From positions 2,666,001 to 2,730,000 of the forward strand of contig OZ245894.1 of assembly GCA_965229635.1 (NCBI GenBank): 64,000 bases of DNA, read 5' to 3'. The notes beneath the pieces are model-generated. The model did no database searches and was not told where the DNA came from. It was given only the letters and a program-made list of their open reading frames with translations. The DNA is from BQJU01 sp965229635. Its GTDB lineage: Bacteria > Bacteroidota > Bacteroidia > Chitinophagales > Saprospiraceae. Below are positions 42,859 to 51,793 of the stretch, piece after piece (the stretch's first letter is position 1; every line of letters begins with the position of its first letter). The translations under genes were made by a program, and so were the position numbers.

Positions 42859-44283
42859 TTAAACCAACCACTTGACCCCTTGCAAATGATTAATTACTTC
42901 CGGGATGAGTTCCTTCATACCTAAGAGCAATTTATTAAAGTTAGAAGCTTTGTCGGGGTCGTGACCGTAGGTTTCGTGGTAGGCTTCGAGTTCTTGTTGT
43001 AGAGCCTTTCGGCTAATGTGGCTTTCCAGGTATTGGGCAACCCGCAGGTAGACGGGAATAGTTGGCAGATAACCCGCTTTGCTCTGGTATTGGTTGTCGA
43101 GTTCCTGGAGTTTGTATTTTCGGGCAGTTTTCAGCAATTTATCGCTGTGGTGCTGCCGCAGCAGAGCTTCAAAGTAGACAGTGAAAAACAAGTGCCAGCG
43201 GTATTCCAGGATTTCTTTGGCGTAAGCCCGCAAAAAGATATCGCCGTAGCTTTCGGCGTTTTTGTACAGCTGGTTTTTGTTGAGCGTTTCGATGTAAAAA
43301 GCCACAAAGCCCACGCGACTGTGCAGGTTTTTGGTGGCCTTCATATCCGGCAAGGCATTTTTCATCAACTGATAGGCCTCTTTATTGCGCTTCATGCGCA
43401 ACAAGACCGCGCACAGGTTATTCACGTAGTGAATGTAGTCGTGATTTTTGTGCCTTACGGAAAGATAGCCGTAGTAGACGGCCATGTCGTACTCCTTAAA
43501 CCGGGAATGCAACATCAGGCGGTTGCTGTAGTAGTTGAGCAACAGCCGCTTGGAATAAGATTTTCCTTCAAAAAACTGGGCGTCGAGGTAGTCAAATTTA
43601 TCTCTTAGCAGTTCAAACTTTCGGTAGTTGACACTGATGAAGGTCAGGCGCACCAACGCCAGAAAGCGGTTTAAACCGTCCAATTGCTCATCGTAAAATA
43701 TCTCGGTCAGCCATTCTTCCCACTGGATCGATTCGGTGTTATTGCCTGAGTACTGGCCCACTATGTCGAGCGTTGCCGTGTGCAATCTCTCGTGCACCGA
43801 TTTGGAGTACTGATAAGCTTGGCGGTAGGTTTCCAAAAAAACGCTGGTCCTCTCATGATCGGCGTAGCGGATGCGGATCAGCAGGAAGTGGCGATAGAGT
43901 TCTACGAGCTCGTAAAACTTTGTAAAGAAAAAACCTGGGTGCTGGTATTTGCGGATGGCCTTGAGCAATTGTTTCTCCTCACTGATCTGGATGGAATCGG
44001 TCATGATCTTTTGCTCCATGCTGATCATCCACTGGAAGTGCTCATCCACATCAATTTTGCTGAGGCGCGTGGCAATCCAGTTTTGCAAATGGTTGTATTT
44101 GCGCTTATCGATGCTGGTATCGTATGGCGTAAACTGGTTAATCTGGTGACAGTTGTGGTTGACCAGTTGCAGGATGTCGAGTCGTTCCTGGTCATCAAAT
44201 TGTTGGATGGACAATAGATACTCCGTCTCGTGTGGGAGCAGGGTATTGGTGAAATCCGTAAATTTTTGCAACTGCGCTCTCAT
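42859..44283 (-). CDS. Helical, TPR-like protein of unknown function
   Basis: 474 residues from the ATG at 44281-44283. The frame is open further up to 44439, but that would run through the long inverted repeat at 44301-44407 and give a leader without protein-like character. The product is helical and rich in Tyr, Leu, Lys and His, with TPR-like repeats in the second half (MAVYYGYLSVRHKNHDYIHY, NLCAVLLRMKRNKEAYQLM, ALPDMKATKNLHSRVGFVAF). No signal peptide or membrane helix, so cytoplasmic. I do not recognise a family; Bacteroidota have many such large lineage-restricted helical proteins. Confidence 0.7.
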   Translation of the reverse strand: MRAQLQKFTDFTNTLLPHETEYLLSIQQFDDQERLDILQLVNHNCHQINQFTPYDTSIDKRKYNHLQNWIATRLSKIDVDEHFQWMISMEQKIMTDSIQISEEKQLLKAIRKYQHPGFFFTKFYELVELYRHFLLIRIRYADHERTSVFLETYRQAYQYSKSVHERLHTATLDIVGQYSGNNTESIQWEEWLTEIFYDEQLDGLNRFLALVRLTFISVNYRKFELLRDKFDYLDAQFFEGKSYSKRLLLNYYSNRLMLHSRFKEYDMAVYYGYLSVRHKNHDYIHYVNNLCAVLLRMKRNKEAYQLMKNALPDMKATKNLHSRVGFVAFYIETLNKNQLYKNAESYGDIFLRAYAKEILEYRWHLFFTVYFEALLRQHHSDKLLKTARKYKLQELDNQYQSKAGYLPTIPVYLRVAQYLESHISRKALQQELEAYHETYGHDPDKASNFNKLLLGMKELIPEVINHLQGVKWLV

Positions 44284-44300
44284 AGATTCATGGTTTATGG

Positions 44301-44407
44301 TTCTTTGACAAATTGCGTGATTCAAAGTCAAGCTAAAAGGACAATCAACGCTTCTGCTAGTCGCTTTTGCTTGTCCTTTTAGCTTGACCACGCAATTTGT
44401 CAAAGAA
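44301..44407. repeat. Long inverted repeat, 37-bp arms with one bulge
   Basis: 44301-44319 pairs perfectly with 44389-44407 (19 bp), and 44327-44344 pairs perfectly with 44371-44388 (18 bp). The left arm has a 7-base bulge (44320-44326) and the loop is 26 nt. It fills the gap between the reductase stop (44414) and the start of the next minus-strand gene (44283). No T-run follows, so it is either a folded leader RNA of the downstream gene, a processing site, or the remnant of a short inverted-repeat element. Confidence 0.85.
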
Positions 44408-44413
44408 GGTATT

Positions 44414-45157
44414 TTATAAAACCAATCCACCATCAACACTCAAAACGGTGCCCGTGATAAAAGCCGCTTCATCGGAAGCCAGAAAGGCGTAGGCATTGGC
44501 GATATCCTGCGCTTCGCCCAGTCGCCCAAGTGGGGTTTTCCCGGTCAGGTCATCCAGGATATTTTGTGGTACGGTTTGCATCATTTCCGTATTGATAAAG
44601 CCCGGAGCGATGGCATTAACAGTGATGCCTTTCCGGCCAAATTCCCGCGCCCAAACCTTGGTCATGCCGATCACACCGGCCTTGGTGGCTACGTAGTTGG
44701 ATTGACCAAAATTGCCGTATAATGCCACTACCGAAGCGGCATTAATAACCCTTCCGCTGCCCTGCCCGGCCATGAACGGGGTAACGGCCTTGGTACAATT
44801 AAAAACCCCGGTAAGATTGACATCAATGACCTGCTGCCACTGCTGGGAGGACATCTTTTTCAGCGATGCATCACGAGTAATGCCCGCATTATTTACCAGT
44901 ATATCGATTTGACCAAAGTGCTCCACAACTTCCTGTGCAGCGCTCATCACTGCATTCAGGTCGGTGGTGTTGACTGCGGCAAAAGTAACCTTTGAATTGA
45001 TGGACTGAAGTGCTGAAACGGCGGCTTGACCGGCTGCTTCATCAATATCCCAAATGGCCACGGAGGCTCCCTCCTGTAAGAATTTTTTAGCTGTAGCCAA
45101 CCCAATTCCTTTGGCCCCACCGGTGATAATGGCTATTTTATTTTGTAAACGATTCAT
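44414..45157 (-). CDS. FabG-like 3-oxoacyl-ACP/CoA reductase (SDR)
   Basis: 247 residues. TGGAKGIG at 12-19, NNAG at 89-92, Asn114, Ser142, Tyr155 and Lys159 give a full SDR active site, and the ITVNAIAPGFINTEM segment is characteristic of FabG and acetoacetyl-CoA reductases. Asp38 after strand 2 (VAIWDID) points to NAD(H). It is not next to other fatty-acid synthesis genes, so a secondary reductase rather than the housekeeping FabG. The gap to the barrel gene upstream (45158-45323) carries repeat sequence. Confidence 0.85.
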   Translation of the reverse strand: MNRLQNKIAIITGGAKGIGLATAKKFLQEGASVAIWDIDEAAGQAAVSALQSINSKVTFAAVNTTDLNAVMSAAQEVVEHFGQIDILVNNAGITRDASLKKMSSQQWQQVIDVNLTGVFNCTKAVTPFMAGQGSGRVINAASVVALYGNFGQSNYVATKAGVIGMTKVWAREFGRKGITVNAIAPGFINTEMMQTVPQNILDDLTGKTPLGRLGEAQDIANAYAFLASDEAAFITGTVLSVDGGLVL

Positions 45158-45238
45158 CTTTTAGTCATAAATTTTGAAAACAGAACCTAAAAATAGCCAT
45201 CCTGTTGATCAACGGAACGGATCGCTTAAATCATATAG

Positions 45239-45324
45239 GGTTGACTTAAAAGATGAAAATAGGAAAAGTGTTTTATATAATGCTGGAAGTCAGTTTTTTA
45301 GTTGCCAAAAAAAGAAGGTTGACT
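45239..45324. repeat. Left GGTTGACT repeat pair flanking the outer-membrane receptor
   Basis: The 13-mer GGTTGACTTAAAA occurs at 45239-45251 and again at 45317-45329, 78 bp apart, the second overlapping the stop codon of the receptor gene. Two inverted copies of GGTTGACT with 77-bp spacing lie on the other side of the gene (47943-48027). The inner 70 bases of the two elements also align loosely (shared TATAT, GTCA and CCAAAA blocks). Confidence 0.55.
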
Positions 45325-47801
45325 TAAAAATTATTTCCATCCCCCTGTTTCAAATCGTCATTATCCAGCTTTGAACGACGGTTTCTTTGCTTGAAATCCA
45401 GTTTGCCAAAGCGGTAGCTGAGGTTGATGCCAAAGGAGCGGAACGGAAGGATAAAATTGCTTTCCTCCACAAAATTATTACCTACTACCTTTCCGGGGAA
45501 TTGCTTGTTCTCATTAAATGGATCGACGATACGAATGCCGAGGCTGAATTGTTTGGAAAACTCCTTCAGTATGCCCACATTCATCATGGAGAAGGAGGCA
45601 CGCTTGCCTTGTAGAGACTGTTGGGGCGAGCGGAAGAAGCCAAAGAGTTCCAGCTTCCAGCCCTTGCCAAAGTCGACAGTAGAACCGAGGTTGCCATTCC
45701 ATAAAAGAGCCGTATTCGATACTTTTTGCCCGGCAATAATGCCTTCGGCATCGTAGGTGAAGACGTTGATGCCGCCACGGATGCTCCAGAATTTGGCAAT
45801 GGTGGCCGACCCAAAGAAGTTGAAGCCCACGCTGTTGTTGGTGCCGGTATTCTGGAAGGTCGTGACCGAAATATTGCTCATGGTGTCGATCACGGTAAAG
45901 CGCTCGATGAGGTCAGAAGTCTGGCGGTAAAAGACGGAGCCGTTGAGTACGATGCCTTTGATGAAAGTATTGTAGCCCAGTTCCACCTGATCTACCAGTT
46001 CCGGATTTAGGCCTGGATTTCCAAAGCTGATCGCGCCGGGAGTGACCTGATCCACAAAGGGGTTGACGAAGAACAAACTCGGGCGCTGAATGCGGCGACT
46101 GTAGCTGAGTTTGAGTGTTTGAAAGTTCTTAAAGTTCCGGCTCACAATGATACTGGGCAGGATATTATCGTAAGCTGGAGTATCAAAGTTACTTTCCTGC
46201 TGATTGTCGAAAGTACCGGAAATATCGGTGTATTCGTAGCGGGCACCGGCAACCAGGCCGTAGTTTTCACCCAGTTTGAAGTTGAATGACAGGTAGGCCG
46301 CTCCTACGTTTTGTTTGTATTTAAAAACATCGGTTTGTGCCGGATCAATGGTATTGGTTTCCCGATTGAGGTAGCTGTAGTCACTGTCGATATTACGCAA
46401 AACGGCTTTAGCCCCGGTTTCCATTTTAATGGCCTCACTGAAGGGGTGTACATAGTCGATTTGCAGGGTATTTTCCAGGTTAAGGCCTTCATTTTCCGTA
46501 AGGGCATCCTCTTCCAGCGTGGGGTCGTTGCTAGTACGGAGAAAATCGCCGTCCTGCGTAGATCGGGAGGCGCTGAGCTGATAGCCAAAGGAAAGTTCCT
46601 GTTCCGGCTTTTTGAAGGTGCGGCGGTAGTCGGTTGTCCAGTCCAGACCACCCCGAAAGCGGTTGGATTCGCCGGTCTGATTGTAGGTCCGGTTAATGCC
46701 TTGCACTGGGTCCACCTCGGTTAGCGTCGTCACATCTTCATTATAAGAACCAAAGCCGCGAAAGGAAACTGACGAAGAAATGCTGTTGTAAGCATTGAAG
46801 TCATAAAACGCGCCGATGGAGCCGTTGGGCCCCAGTGAGCGAGAATCGGAGGTACCATTACGCTCCAGGATGCCGGTTTGTTCGCCGTCGTAGTCAGTTA
46901 CCCGCGAAAGGGTGCTTTCCGCCTCGCGTGGCCAACTAAACCAGGAACCCAGCGTCGTGTTAAGCCCAAAGCGACCTTTGGCCATGTTGAGTGCCAGTGA
47001 AGCATTGTTCTGGCGTGTACCAATAGAAGCATTCACCGAGCCGGTAAACCCTTCCACACTTTTTTTCTTGGTAATGATGTTGATGATACCGGCGGAACCT
47101 TCACCATCGTATTTGGCGGTAGGTGAGGTGATCACCTCTACACTTTTGATCTGGTCGGCGGGAATACTTTTCAGCGCATCGGCCAGGTTGGTGGCAAAGA
47201 TACTGGACGGCTTGCCGTTGACCAATACCTGGATATTGGAAGAGCCACGCAGGGATACATTGCCTTCAAAATCAACGGCCAGTAGAGGCACCCGCCGCAA
47301 GACATCCGCCGCGTCACCACCGGTAGCTGAGGGATCCTTCTCTGCGTTGTAAACGATCTTGTCGATCTTGTTTTCTACCACGGCACTTTCTCCGGTGACG
47401 GTTACTTCGGCCAGATTGATCCCTTCAGACACCAGGTAAATATTGCCAAGGTCCAAATCGGGCTTTTCGAGCGTTGTTTCCACCTGATTCAGGGTTTTGG
47501 TATTGTAGCCTAAAAAGGAAAAAGCCAGTTGGTAAGTCCCATTTTTAACGTTTTGCAGCTTGAATTCTCCCTTGTCATCGGTAATCCCGCCGTTGATTTC
47601 TTTCTGCGTTTTGGCATCGATTAGCACCACTGTGGCAAATTCGACCGGTTCCTGAGAGGTGGTATCGAGTAGTACACCAGATATTTTTCCCACAATGGAT
47701 GGTCCCTGTGAACGGTTGCCACCACCGTAGGCCGGACGTTGTTGAGCAGATAGGTTTAAGGTCAATAAAAGTGCCAGGATTGGTAGTAGCAATCGCTTCA
47801 T
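45324..47801 (-). CDS. TonB-dependent-receptor-like outer-membrane barrel (OMP_b-brl_3 type)
   Basis: 825 residues. Signal peptide (ending NLSAQ), a carboxypeptidase-regulatory-like domain (about 38-120, ISGVLLDTTSQEPVEFATVV ... GTYQLAFSFLGYN), a plug domain (about 125-245, VLRRVPLLAVDFEGNVSLRG, VLVNGKPSSIFA, YDGEGSAGIINIITKK), then a 22-strand-type barrel to the end. No SusD partner is adjacent, and the plug/barrel type resembles the family used for peptides, metals or unknown ligands rather than polysaccharide loci. Monocistronic and flanked by GGTTGACT repeat pairs. Confidence 0.88.
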   Translation of the reverse strand: MKRLLLPILALLLTLNLSAQQRPAYGGGNRSQGPSIVGKISGVLLDTTSQEPVEFATVVLIDAKTQKEINGGITDDKGEFKLQNVKNGTYQLAFSFLGYNTKTLNQVETTLEKPDLDLGNIYLVSEGINLAEVTVTGESAVVENKIDKIVYNAEKDPSATGGDAADVLRRVPLLAVDFEGNVSLRGSSNIQVLVNGKPSSIFATNLADALKSIPADQIKSVEVITSPTAKYDGEGSAGIINIITKKKSVEGFTGSVNASIGTRQNNASLALNMAKGRFGLNTTLGSWFSWPREAESTLSRVTDYDGEQTGILERNGTSDSRSLGPNGSIGAFYDFNAYNSISSSVSFRGFGSYNEDVTTLTEVDPVQGINRTYNQTGESNRFRGGLDWTTDYRRTFKKPEQELSFGYQLSASRSTQDGDFLRTSNDPTLEEDALTENEGLNLENTLQIDYVHPFSEAIKMETGAKAVLRNIDSDYSYLNRETNTIDPAQTDVFKYKQNVGAAYLSFNFKLGENYGLVAGARYEYTDISGTFDNQQESNFDTPAYDNILPSIIVSRNFKNFQTLKLSYSRRIQRPSLFFVNPFVDQVTPGAISFGNPGLNPELVDQVELGYNTFIKGIVLNGSVFYRQTSDLIERFTVIDTMSNISVTTFQNTGTNNSVGFNFFGSATIAKFWSIRGGINVFTYDAEGIIAGQKVSNTALLWNGNLGSTVDFGKGWKLELFGFFRSPQQSLQGKRASFSMMNVGILKEFSKQFSLGIRIVDPFNENKQFPGKVVGNNFVEESNFILPFRSFGINLSYRFGKLDFKQRNRRSKLDNDDLKQGDGNNF

Positions 47802-47942
47802 GGTGATTTCTTTTGATAGTGCGTATTAGAGGGAAATGATTTTCCGCCGCAAATGTTCGAAAAAATATTGGAAAAGCAGGACGTTTTAAGATTTGCTTAA
47901 CGAAAAGGGGGAGGTATTCTGTGATTGCATTTTTTGAATTTG

Positions 47943-48027
47943 AGTCAACCCTGTTTTGGAGAAAAATAATTGACTGGTAATCAGAATATAGTAGTAGGAT
48001 TTTAATTTTTGAATAGATTAGTCAACC
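47943..48027. repeat. Right (inverted) GGTTGACT repeat pair
   Basis: AGTCAACC at 47943-47950 and 48020-48027, 77 bp apart, the reverse complement of the pair at 45239-45324. The element lies in the divergent promoter region of the receptor and the hydrolase, so the boxes could also be paired regulator sites. Confidence 0.5.
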
Positions 48028-48086
48028 TGTAAAAAATGAAAAAAAGCAGGAAGCTAAACTTTACCTTGCCCGTAAATTTACGAGAA

Positions 48087-49028
48087 ATGCCCACAGCCAT
48101 GATTAGAATCCTGTTTTTCCTTCTATTGCCTTTTTTGGCCTTAGCCCAAGACCATAAATCCACCACCATGCAAGAATGGAATTATCCCTACCAGGTACAA
48201 AAGATTGTATTATCAGACACTCTCGACCTGGCCTATATCGATGAGGGCGAAGGGGATAATACCCTCGTTTTTATTCACGGATTGGGCAGCTACCTCAAAG
48301 CCTGGAATAAAAACATTGAGGAGCTAAAAAAGCACTACCGCTGTATCGCCCTCGACCTACCTGGCTATGGTAAGTCCTCCCACGGAGATTATCCCTACGA
48401 CATGACCTTTTTTGCCAAAAGCATTCGTTCTTTTCTAGATTCACTGCAATTAAAAAATGTTGTCCTGGTAGGCCATTCCATGGGCGGGCAGATTGCCATG
48501 CACACGGTCTTGCAGGACGATACCCGCATCAATAAACTCATCCTGCTGGCGCCTGCCGGTTTCGAGACGTTTACGAAAGAACAAAAGCAGTGGTTTGCCA
48601 ATTTTGTGACTCCGGAGGCTGTCAAAGCCACTCCCGAAGCCCAGATTGTGCGCAACTTTGAAATCAACTTCCACCAAATGCCCGACGATGCCCGCTTTAT
48701 GATTGAAGACCGCATGGCCATGCGGCAAACGCCCGCCTACGATCACTACTGCGCTATGATTCCCAAATGTGTACAGGGCATGTTGGATCAGCCGGTTTTT
48801 GATCAATTGCCCAACATCAAAATTCCCACGCTCATTCTCTACGGCGAAAATGATTTGCTCATCCCCAATGCCTTTCTGCACCCCAATCTGACTACTCGTG
48901 AAGTGGCGGAAAAAGGGCAGGCCCAGATTCTCAATAGTCAATTGGAGATGATCCCGCTGGCCGGACATTTTGTGCAGTGGGAACAGGCGGGAAAAGTCAA
49001 TCAGCACATCCTGAAATTTCTGAAGTAG
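48087..49028 (+). CDS. Alpha/beta hydrolase, secreted
   Basis: 313 residues from the ATG at 48087. In-frame starts also exist at 48036 and 48099; 48087 or 48099 place the hydrophobic signal peptide (IRILFFLLLPFLALAQ) at the N-terminus. Oxyanion loop FIHGLGSYLKAW, nucleophile elbow VGHSMGGQ, acid in LILYGENDLLIP, and C-terminal GHFVQWEQ give a complete catalytic triad. Likely an esterase or lipase-like enzyme in the periplasm or outside; substrate unknown. It lies upstream of the receptor/symporter/acyl-CoA ligase operon in the same direction, separated by 269 bp, and could supply acids for it (inference). Confidence 0.85.
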   Translation: MPTAMIRILFFLLLPFLALAQDHKSTTMQEWNYPYQVQKIVLSDTLDLAYIDEGEGDNTLVFIHGLGSYLKAWNKNIEELKKHYRCIALDLPGYGKSSHGDYPYDMTFFAKSIRSFLDSLQLKNVVLVGHSMGGQIAMHTVLQDDTRINKLILLAPAGFETFTKEQKQWFANFVTPEAVKATPEAQIVRNFEINFHQMPDDARFMIEDRMAMRQTPAYDHYCAMIPKCVQGMLDQPVFDQLPNIKIPTLILYGENDLLIPNAFLHPNLTTREVAEKGQAQILNSQLEMIPLAGHFVQWEQAGKVNQHILKFLK

Positions 49029-49064
49029 GCACTTGCTGCCATTTTTGCAGTGTATTAGTCTACC

Positions 49065-49079
49065 CCAAGTTTAACTTGG
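49065..49079. promoter_or_regulatory. 15-bp dyad upstream of the acid-uptake operon
   Basis: CCAAGTT-T-AACTTGG, 7-bp arms around one base, 37 bp after the hydrolase stop and 219 bp before the receptor start. Tight spacing favours a protein-binding site over a hairpin. Position fits an operator for the operon; no regulator gene is adjacent. Confidence 0.35.
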
Positions 49080-49297
49080 ATGCTTTGTGTTCATAATCAG
49101 TGTTTTATCAAAAGTAAAGTCACCTGGTTGCTCCAAAGTCAAGGCTTTTTGATTTGTCAGGGCCATTTACGCTTCCCTTTTACCCCATTATTTTAGCCCA
49201 CGAAATATTTGACGGAAAAAGATAGAGCTAAAATTATAAGATTCTGAAAAATCTATCCCTGACCGCTGATTATGTTACACCTTAAACGAAAGAACTC

Positions 49298-51784
49298 ATG
49301 AAAAAAACAGTTACACTCGTCCTGGCTTCCTTGTGGTGCCTGATATTGGTGGCCCAAAATGCAACCGTCAGTGGCTCCGTGGTTGATGACACCGGATCGC
49401 CGCTGATCGGTGCCAACGTGTTGGTCAAGGGCGTGGCCTCCGGTACCGCCACCGATATGGATGGGCAATACACCCTCTCCGTACCACCCGGTAATCAAAC
49501 CATCGTGGTGACCTACATCGGTTACACCGAAATGGAAAAAGACCTTACGGTGCAGACGGGAGAAAAAGCAACCCTCGACTTTACCTTGTCCGTAGGAGCT
49601 TCCTTTGATGCGGTAGTCGTCTCCGGTTCCAAAAAGCCGGAAAAACTGACCGAAAGCCCGGCCACCATCGAGACCATCTTCGCCCGTGAAATCGAGGAGT
49701 ACGCTGGTAATCCCGGAGAGCTACTTGCCCGCCAGAAAGGCATCGATTACTTCCGCGCCGGTATTGCCACTCCGGCCTTTAATATCCGCGGCTTTAATTC
49801 AAATTTTAATTCCAAAAACTTACAAGTCACCGATGGCCGCTTTTCCAACTTGATCGCCACCGGACTTCCTCTTGGCCCCTTGTCTACCACCATCAAGGAA
49901 GACATCGAGCGTATGGAAGTTATCCTCGGTCCTAACGCCACCCTTTATGGTCCCAATGCCCACAATGGTTTGCTCAATACCATCACCAAAGATCCCCGTA
50001 CCTCCGCGGGAACGACCATTGCCCTCAATCCCGGCATCAGCGGCGACGGGGATGGTTTCTACTCTGCCCGCCTGCGTCACGCGCAGGTGTTGAGTGACAA
50101 ATTTGCCTTTAAGGTCATGGGAGAATACACCTCTGCCACCGAATTTGAATACGCCGACTCTGTTTTCATCGATCGGGTAGGGGCCATCGATTCACTCGGC
50201 AACCCTATTCCAGATGGCACAAAAGAGGGCTACGAGGAATATGAACTAGACAACAGTGTAGAATTTCTGCGTGCGGAAGCGGCGCTATATTTCACGCCAG
50301 TGAAAGACTTTGATATTATATTTAATACCGGCTATAGCAACAGTACTTACCTGTCTCCAACCAACGTTGGTCGCAACCAGATAAAAGACTGGAAGATCAA
50401 TTATTACCAGTTGCGATTCTCCGGCAAACACTGGTTTGCGCAAGCTTATTTTACGCAAAGTAAAACCGATAGCACCTATTCCATCGACGAGCGGACCAAG
50501 CAATATTATCGGGGCATTGATGCAGGGCTTTCACCCAAAGAGGCCGGTGGGGACTTTTCCTATGGTAGCGGTGCGCTATTCCAGGATGATTCACAACGCT
50601 GGAATGCCGAGGCGCAATACAACAATACCTTCGGTAACCTCGATGTAATTGCCGGTGTTCAGTACCAGCTCGACAAAGCCAATAGCCTTGGCTCCTACCT
50701 GCTGGATGAAAATGAAGACGATTTCATCGATGTGGCTCAGTTGGGCGGATATGCTCATTTGACGTATAAATTTGGCAATGGCTGGCGCGTTCTCGGTGCT
50801 GCCCGGGCCGACAATCACGAAATTTATGGTTTCAATTTCATCCCCAAATTTGGCATTCTGAGAGTAGGTGATCTGGGTACCTGGCGATTGACCTACGGAA
50901 AAGGCATCGCGGCGCCGACCATCCTGAATATGTACGGCAATCTGTTTAATGGCCTGATCCTTGGGAATTCCGATGGTTTCACGCTGGCGGATGGCAGTAA
51001 AGTGGAGAAACAAAAGGTAGAAAAAATTCAAACCATCGAATTGGGCTACCGTGGGCAGGTCGTGAGAGAGAAACTCTTCCTGGATGCCAATGCTTATTAC
51101 AATATTTCCCAGGACTTCCTAAGCCCGGTGACCGTTATCGGTGTGGCTACCCATCGGGGTGATACGCCTATGTCGGAGGTACAGGACGGTTTTGCTGGCT
51201 TGGGTGGTTTTGTGGCTACCTACATCAACTTTGGAGAGGTCCACACTTATGGTCTGGACATTGGTATGACCTACTACTTCAATCAACAGCTAAGCGGTAC
51301 CATCAACTACTCCTACTTCGACTACGACGTTGATGAAGATGATCCGGAAAATGATTTTGATAACAATGGTGTAGTGAATTTTCTCGATATATTGGTCAAT
51401 TCCCCTAATCACAAACTGGGTGCGGGGCTGAATTATAGTGGTTCCAAATTCTTTGGCGGACTTTATGTGCGCTGGGTAGAGAGCTATGATTATTTTTCCA
51501 GCTTCCAGATTGCGTCCAAAACACATCCGGGACTAACCTATCGCGGTGTACCAATCGTGGAGAATGCCCGCAGTGGTGATGCCTTCAACTACGGCCCACT
51601 GGGCGGCTTCGTTACGGCTGATCTGAATATTGGTTACCGCATCAGCAATGTCTTTACCCTTTCTGCGGCAGCAACCAACCTGTTCAACCAGGAATTGCGC
51701 GAGTTTACGGCTTCGGCTCCAACCCGCGGATTGTACACGCTAGAGCTAAAGATTAACTTACCGGCCATCAAGAAGAAAGGATAA
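49298..51784 (+). CDS. TonB-dependent receptor
   Basis: 828 residues. Signal peptide (ending LILVAQ), carboxypeptidase-regulatory-like domain (about 21-105, DDTGSPLIGANVLVKG ... VVTYIGYTEME), plug domain (about 110-235, TESPATIETIFAREIEEYAG, NIRGFNSNFNSKN, EVILGPNATLYGPNAHNGLL) and a barrel ending ELKINLPAIKKKG. No SusD gene. The next gene, a sodium/solute symporter, starts 9 bp after its stop, so receptor and symporter probably move one substrate across outer and inner membranes. Barrel proteins of this type bind siderophores, vitamins or small organic acids. Confidence 0.92.
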   Translation: MKKTVTLVLASLWCLILVAQNATVSGSVVDDTGSPLIGANVLVKGVASGTATDMDGQYTLSVPPGNQTIVVTYIGYTEMEKDLTVQTGEKATLDFTLSVGASFDAVVVSGSKKPEKLTESPATIETIFAREIEEYAGNPGELLARQKGIDYFRAGIATPAFNIRGFNSNFNSKNLQVTDGRFSNLIATGLPLGPLSTTIKEDIERMEVILGPNATLYGPNAHNGLLNTITKDPRTSAGTTIALNPGISGDGDGFYSARLRHAQVLSDKFAFKVMGEYTSATEFEYADSVFIDRVGAIDSLGNPIPDGTKEGYEEYELDNSVEFLRAEAALYFTPVKDFDIIFNTGYSNSTYLSPTNVGRNQIKDWKINYYQLRFSGKHWFAQAYFTQSKTDSTYSIDERTKQYYRGIDAGLSPKEAGGDFSYGSGALFQDDSQRWNAEAQYNNTFGNLDVIAGVQYQLDKANSLGSYLLDENEDDFIDVAQLGGYAHLTYKFGNGWRVLGAARADNHEIYGFNFIPKFGILRVGDLGTWRLTYGKGIAAPTILNMYGNLFNGLILGNSDGFTLADGSKVEKQKVEKIQTIELGYRGQVVREKLFLDANAYYNISQDFLSPVTVIGVATHRGDTPMSEVQDGFAGLGGFVATYINFGEVHTYGLDIGMTYYFNQQLSGTINYSYFDYDVDEDDPENDFDNNGVVNFLDILVNSPNHKLGAGLNYSGSKFFGGLYVRWVESYDYFSSFQIASKTHPGLTYRGVPIVENARSGDAFNYGPLGGFVTADLNIGYRISNVFTLSAAATNLFNQELREFTASAPTRGLYTLELKINLPAIKKKG

Positions 51785-51793
51785 TCTATTTAC

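Noticed and set aside
44301..44407. Long inverted repeat considered as an intrinsic terminator
   Set aside because: Stem is far too long and no T-run follows on either strand.
44284..44439. 52-residue extension of the unknown helical protein
   Set aside because: It would be translated through the long inverted repeat and overlap the FabG-like gene; no protein-like pattern.
49201..49260. TTTG at 49208-49211 as a promoter for the TonB receptor operon
   Set aside because: No TAnnTTTG box at the required distance downstream.
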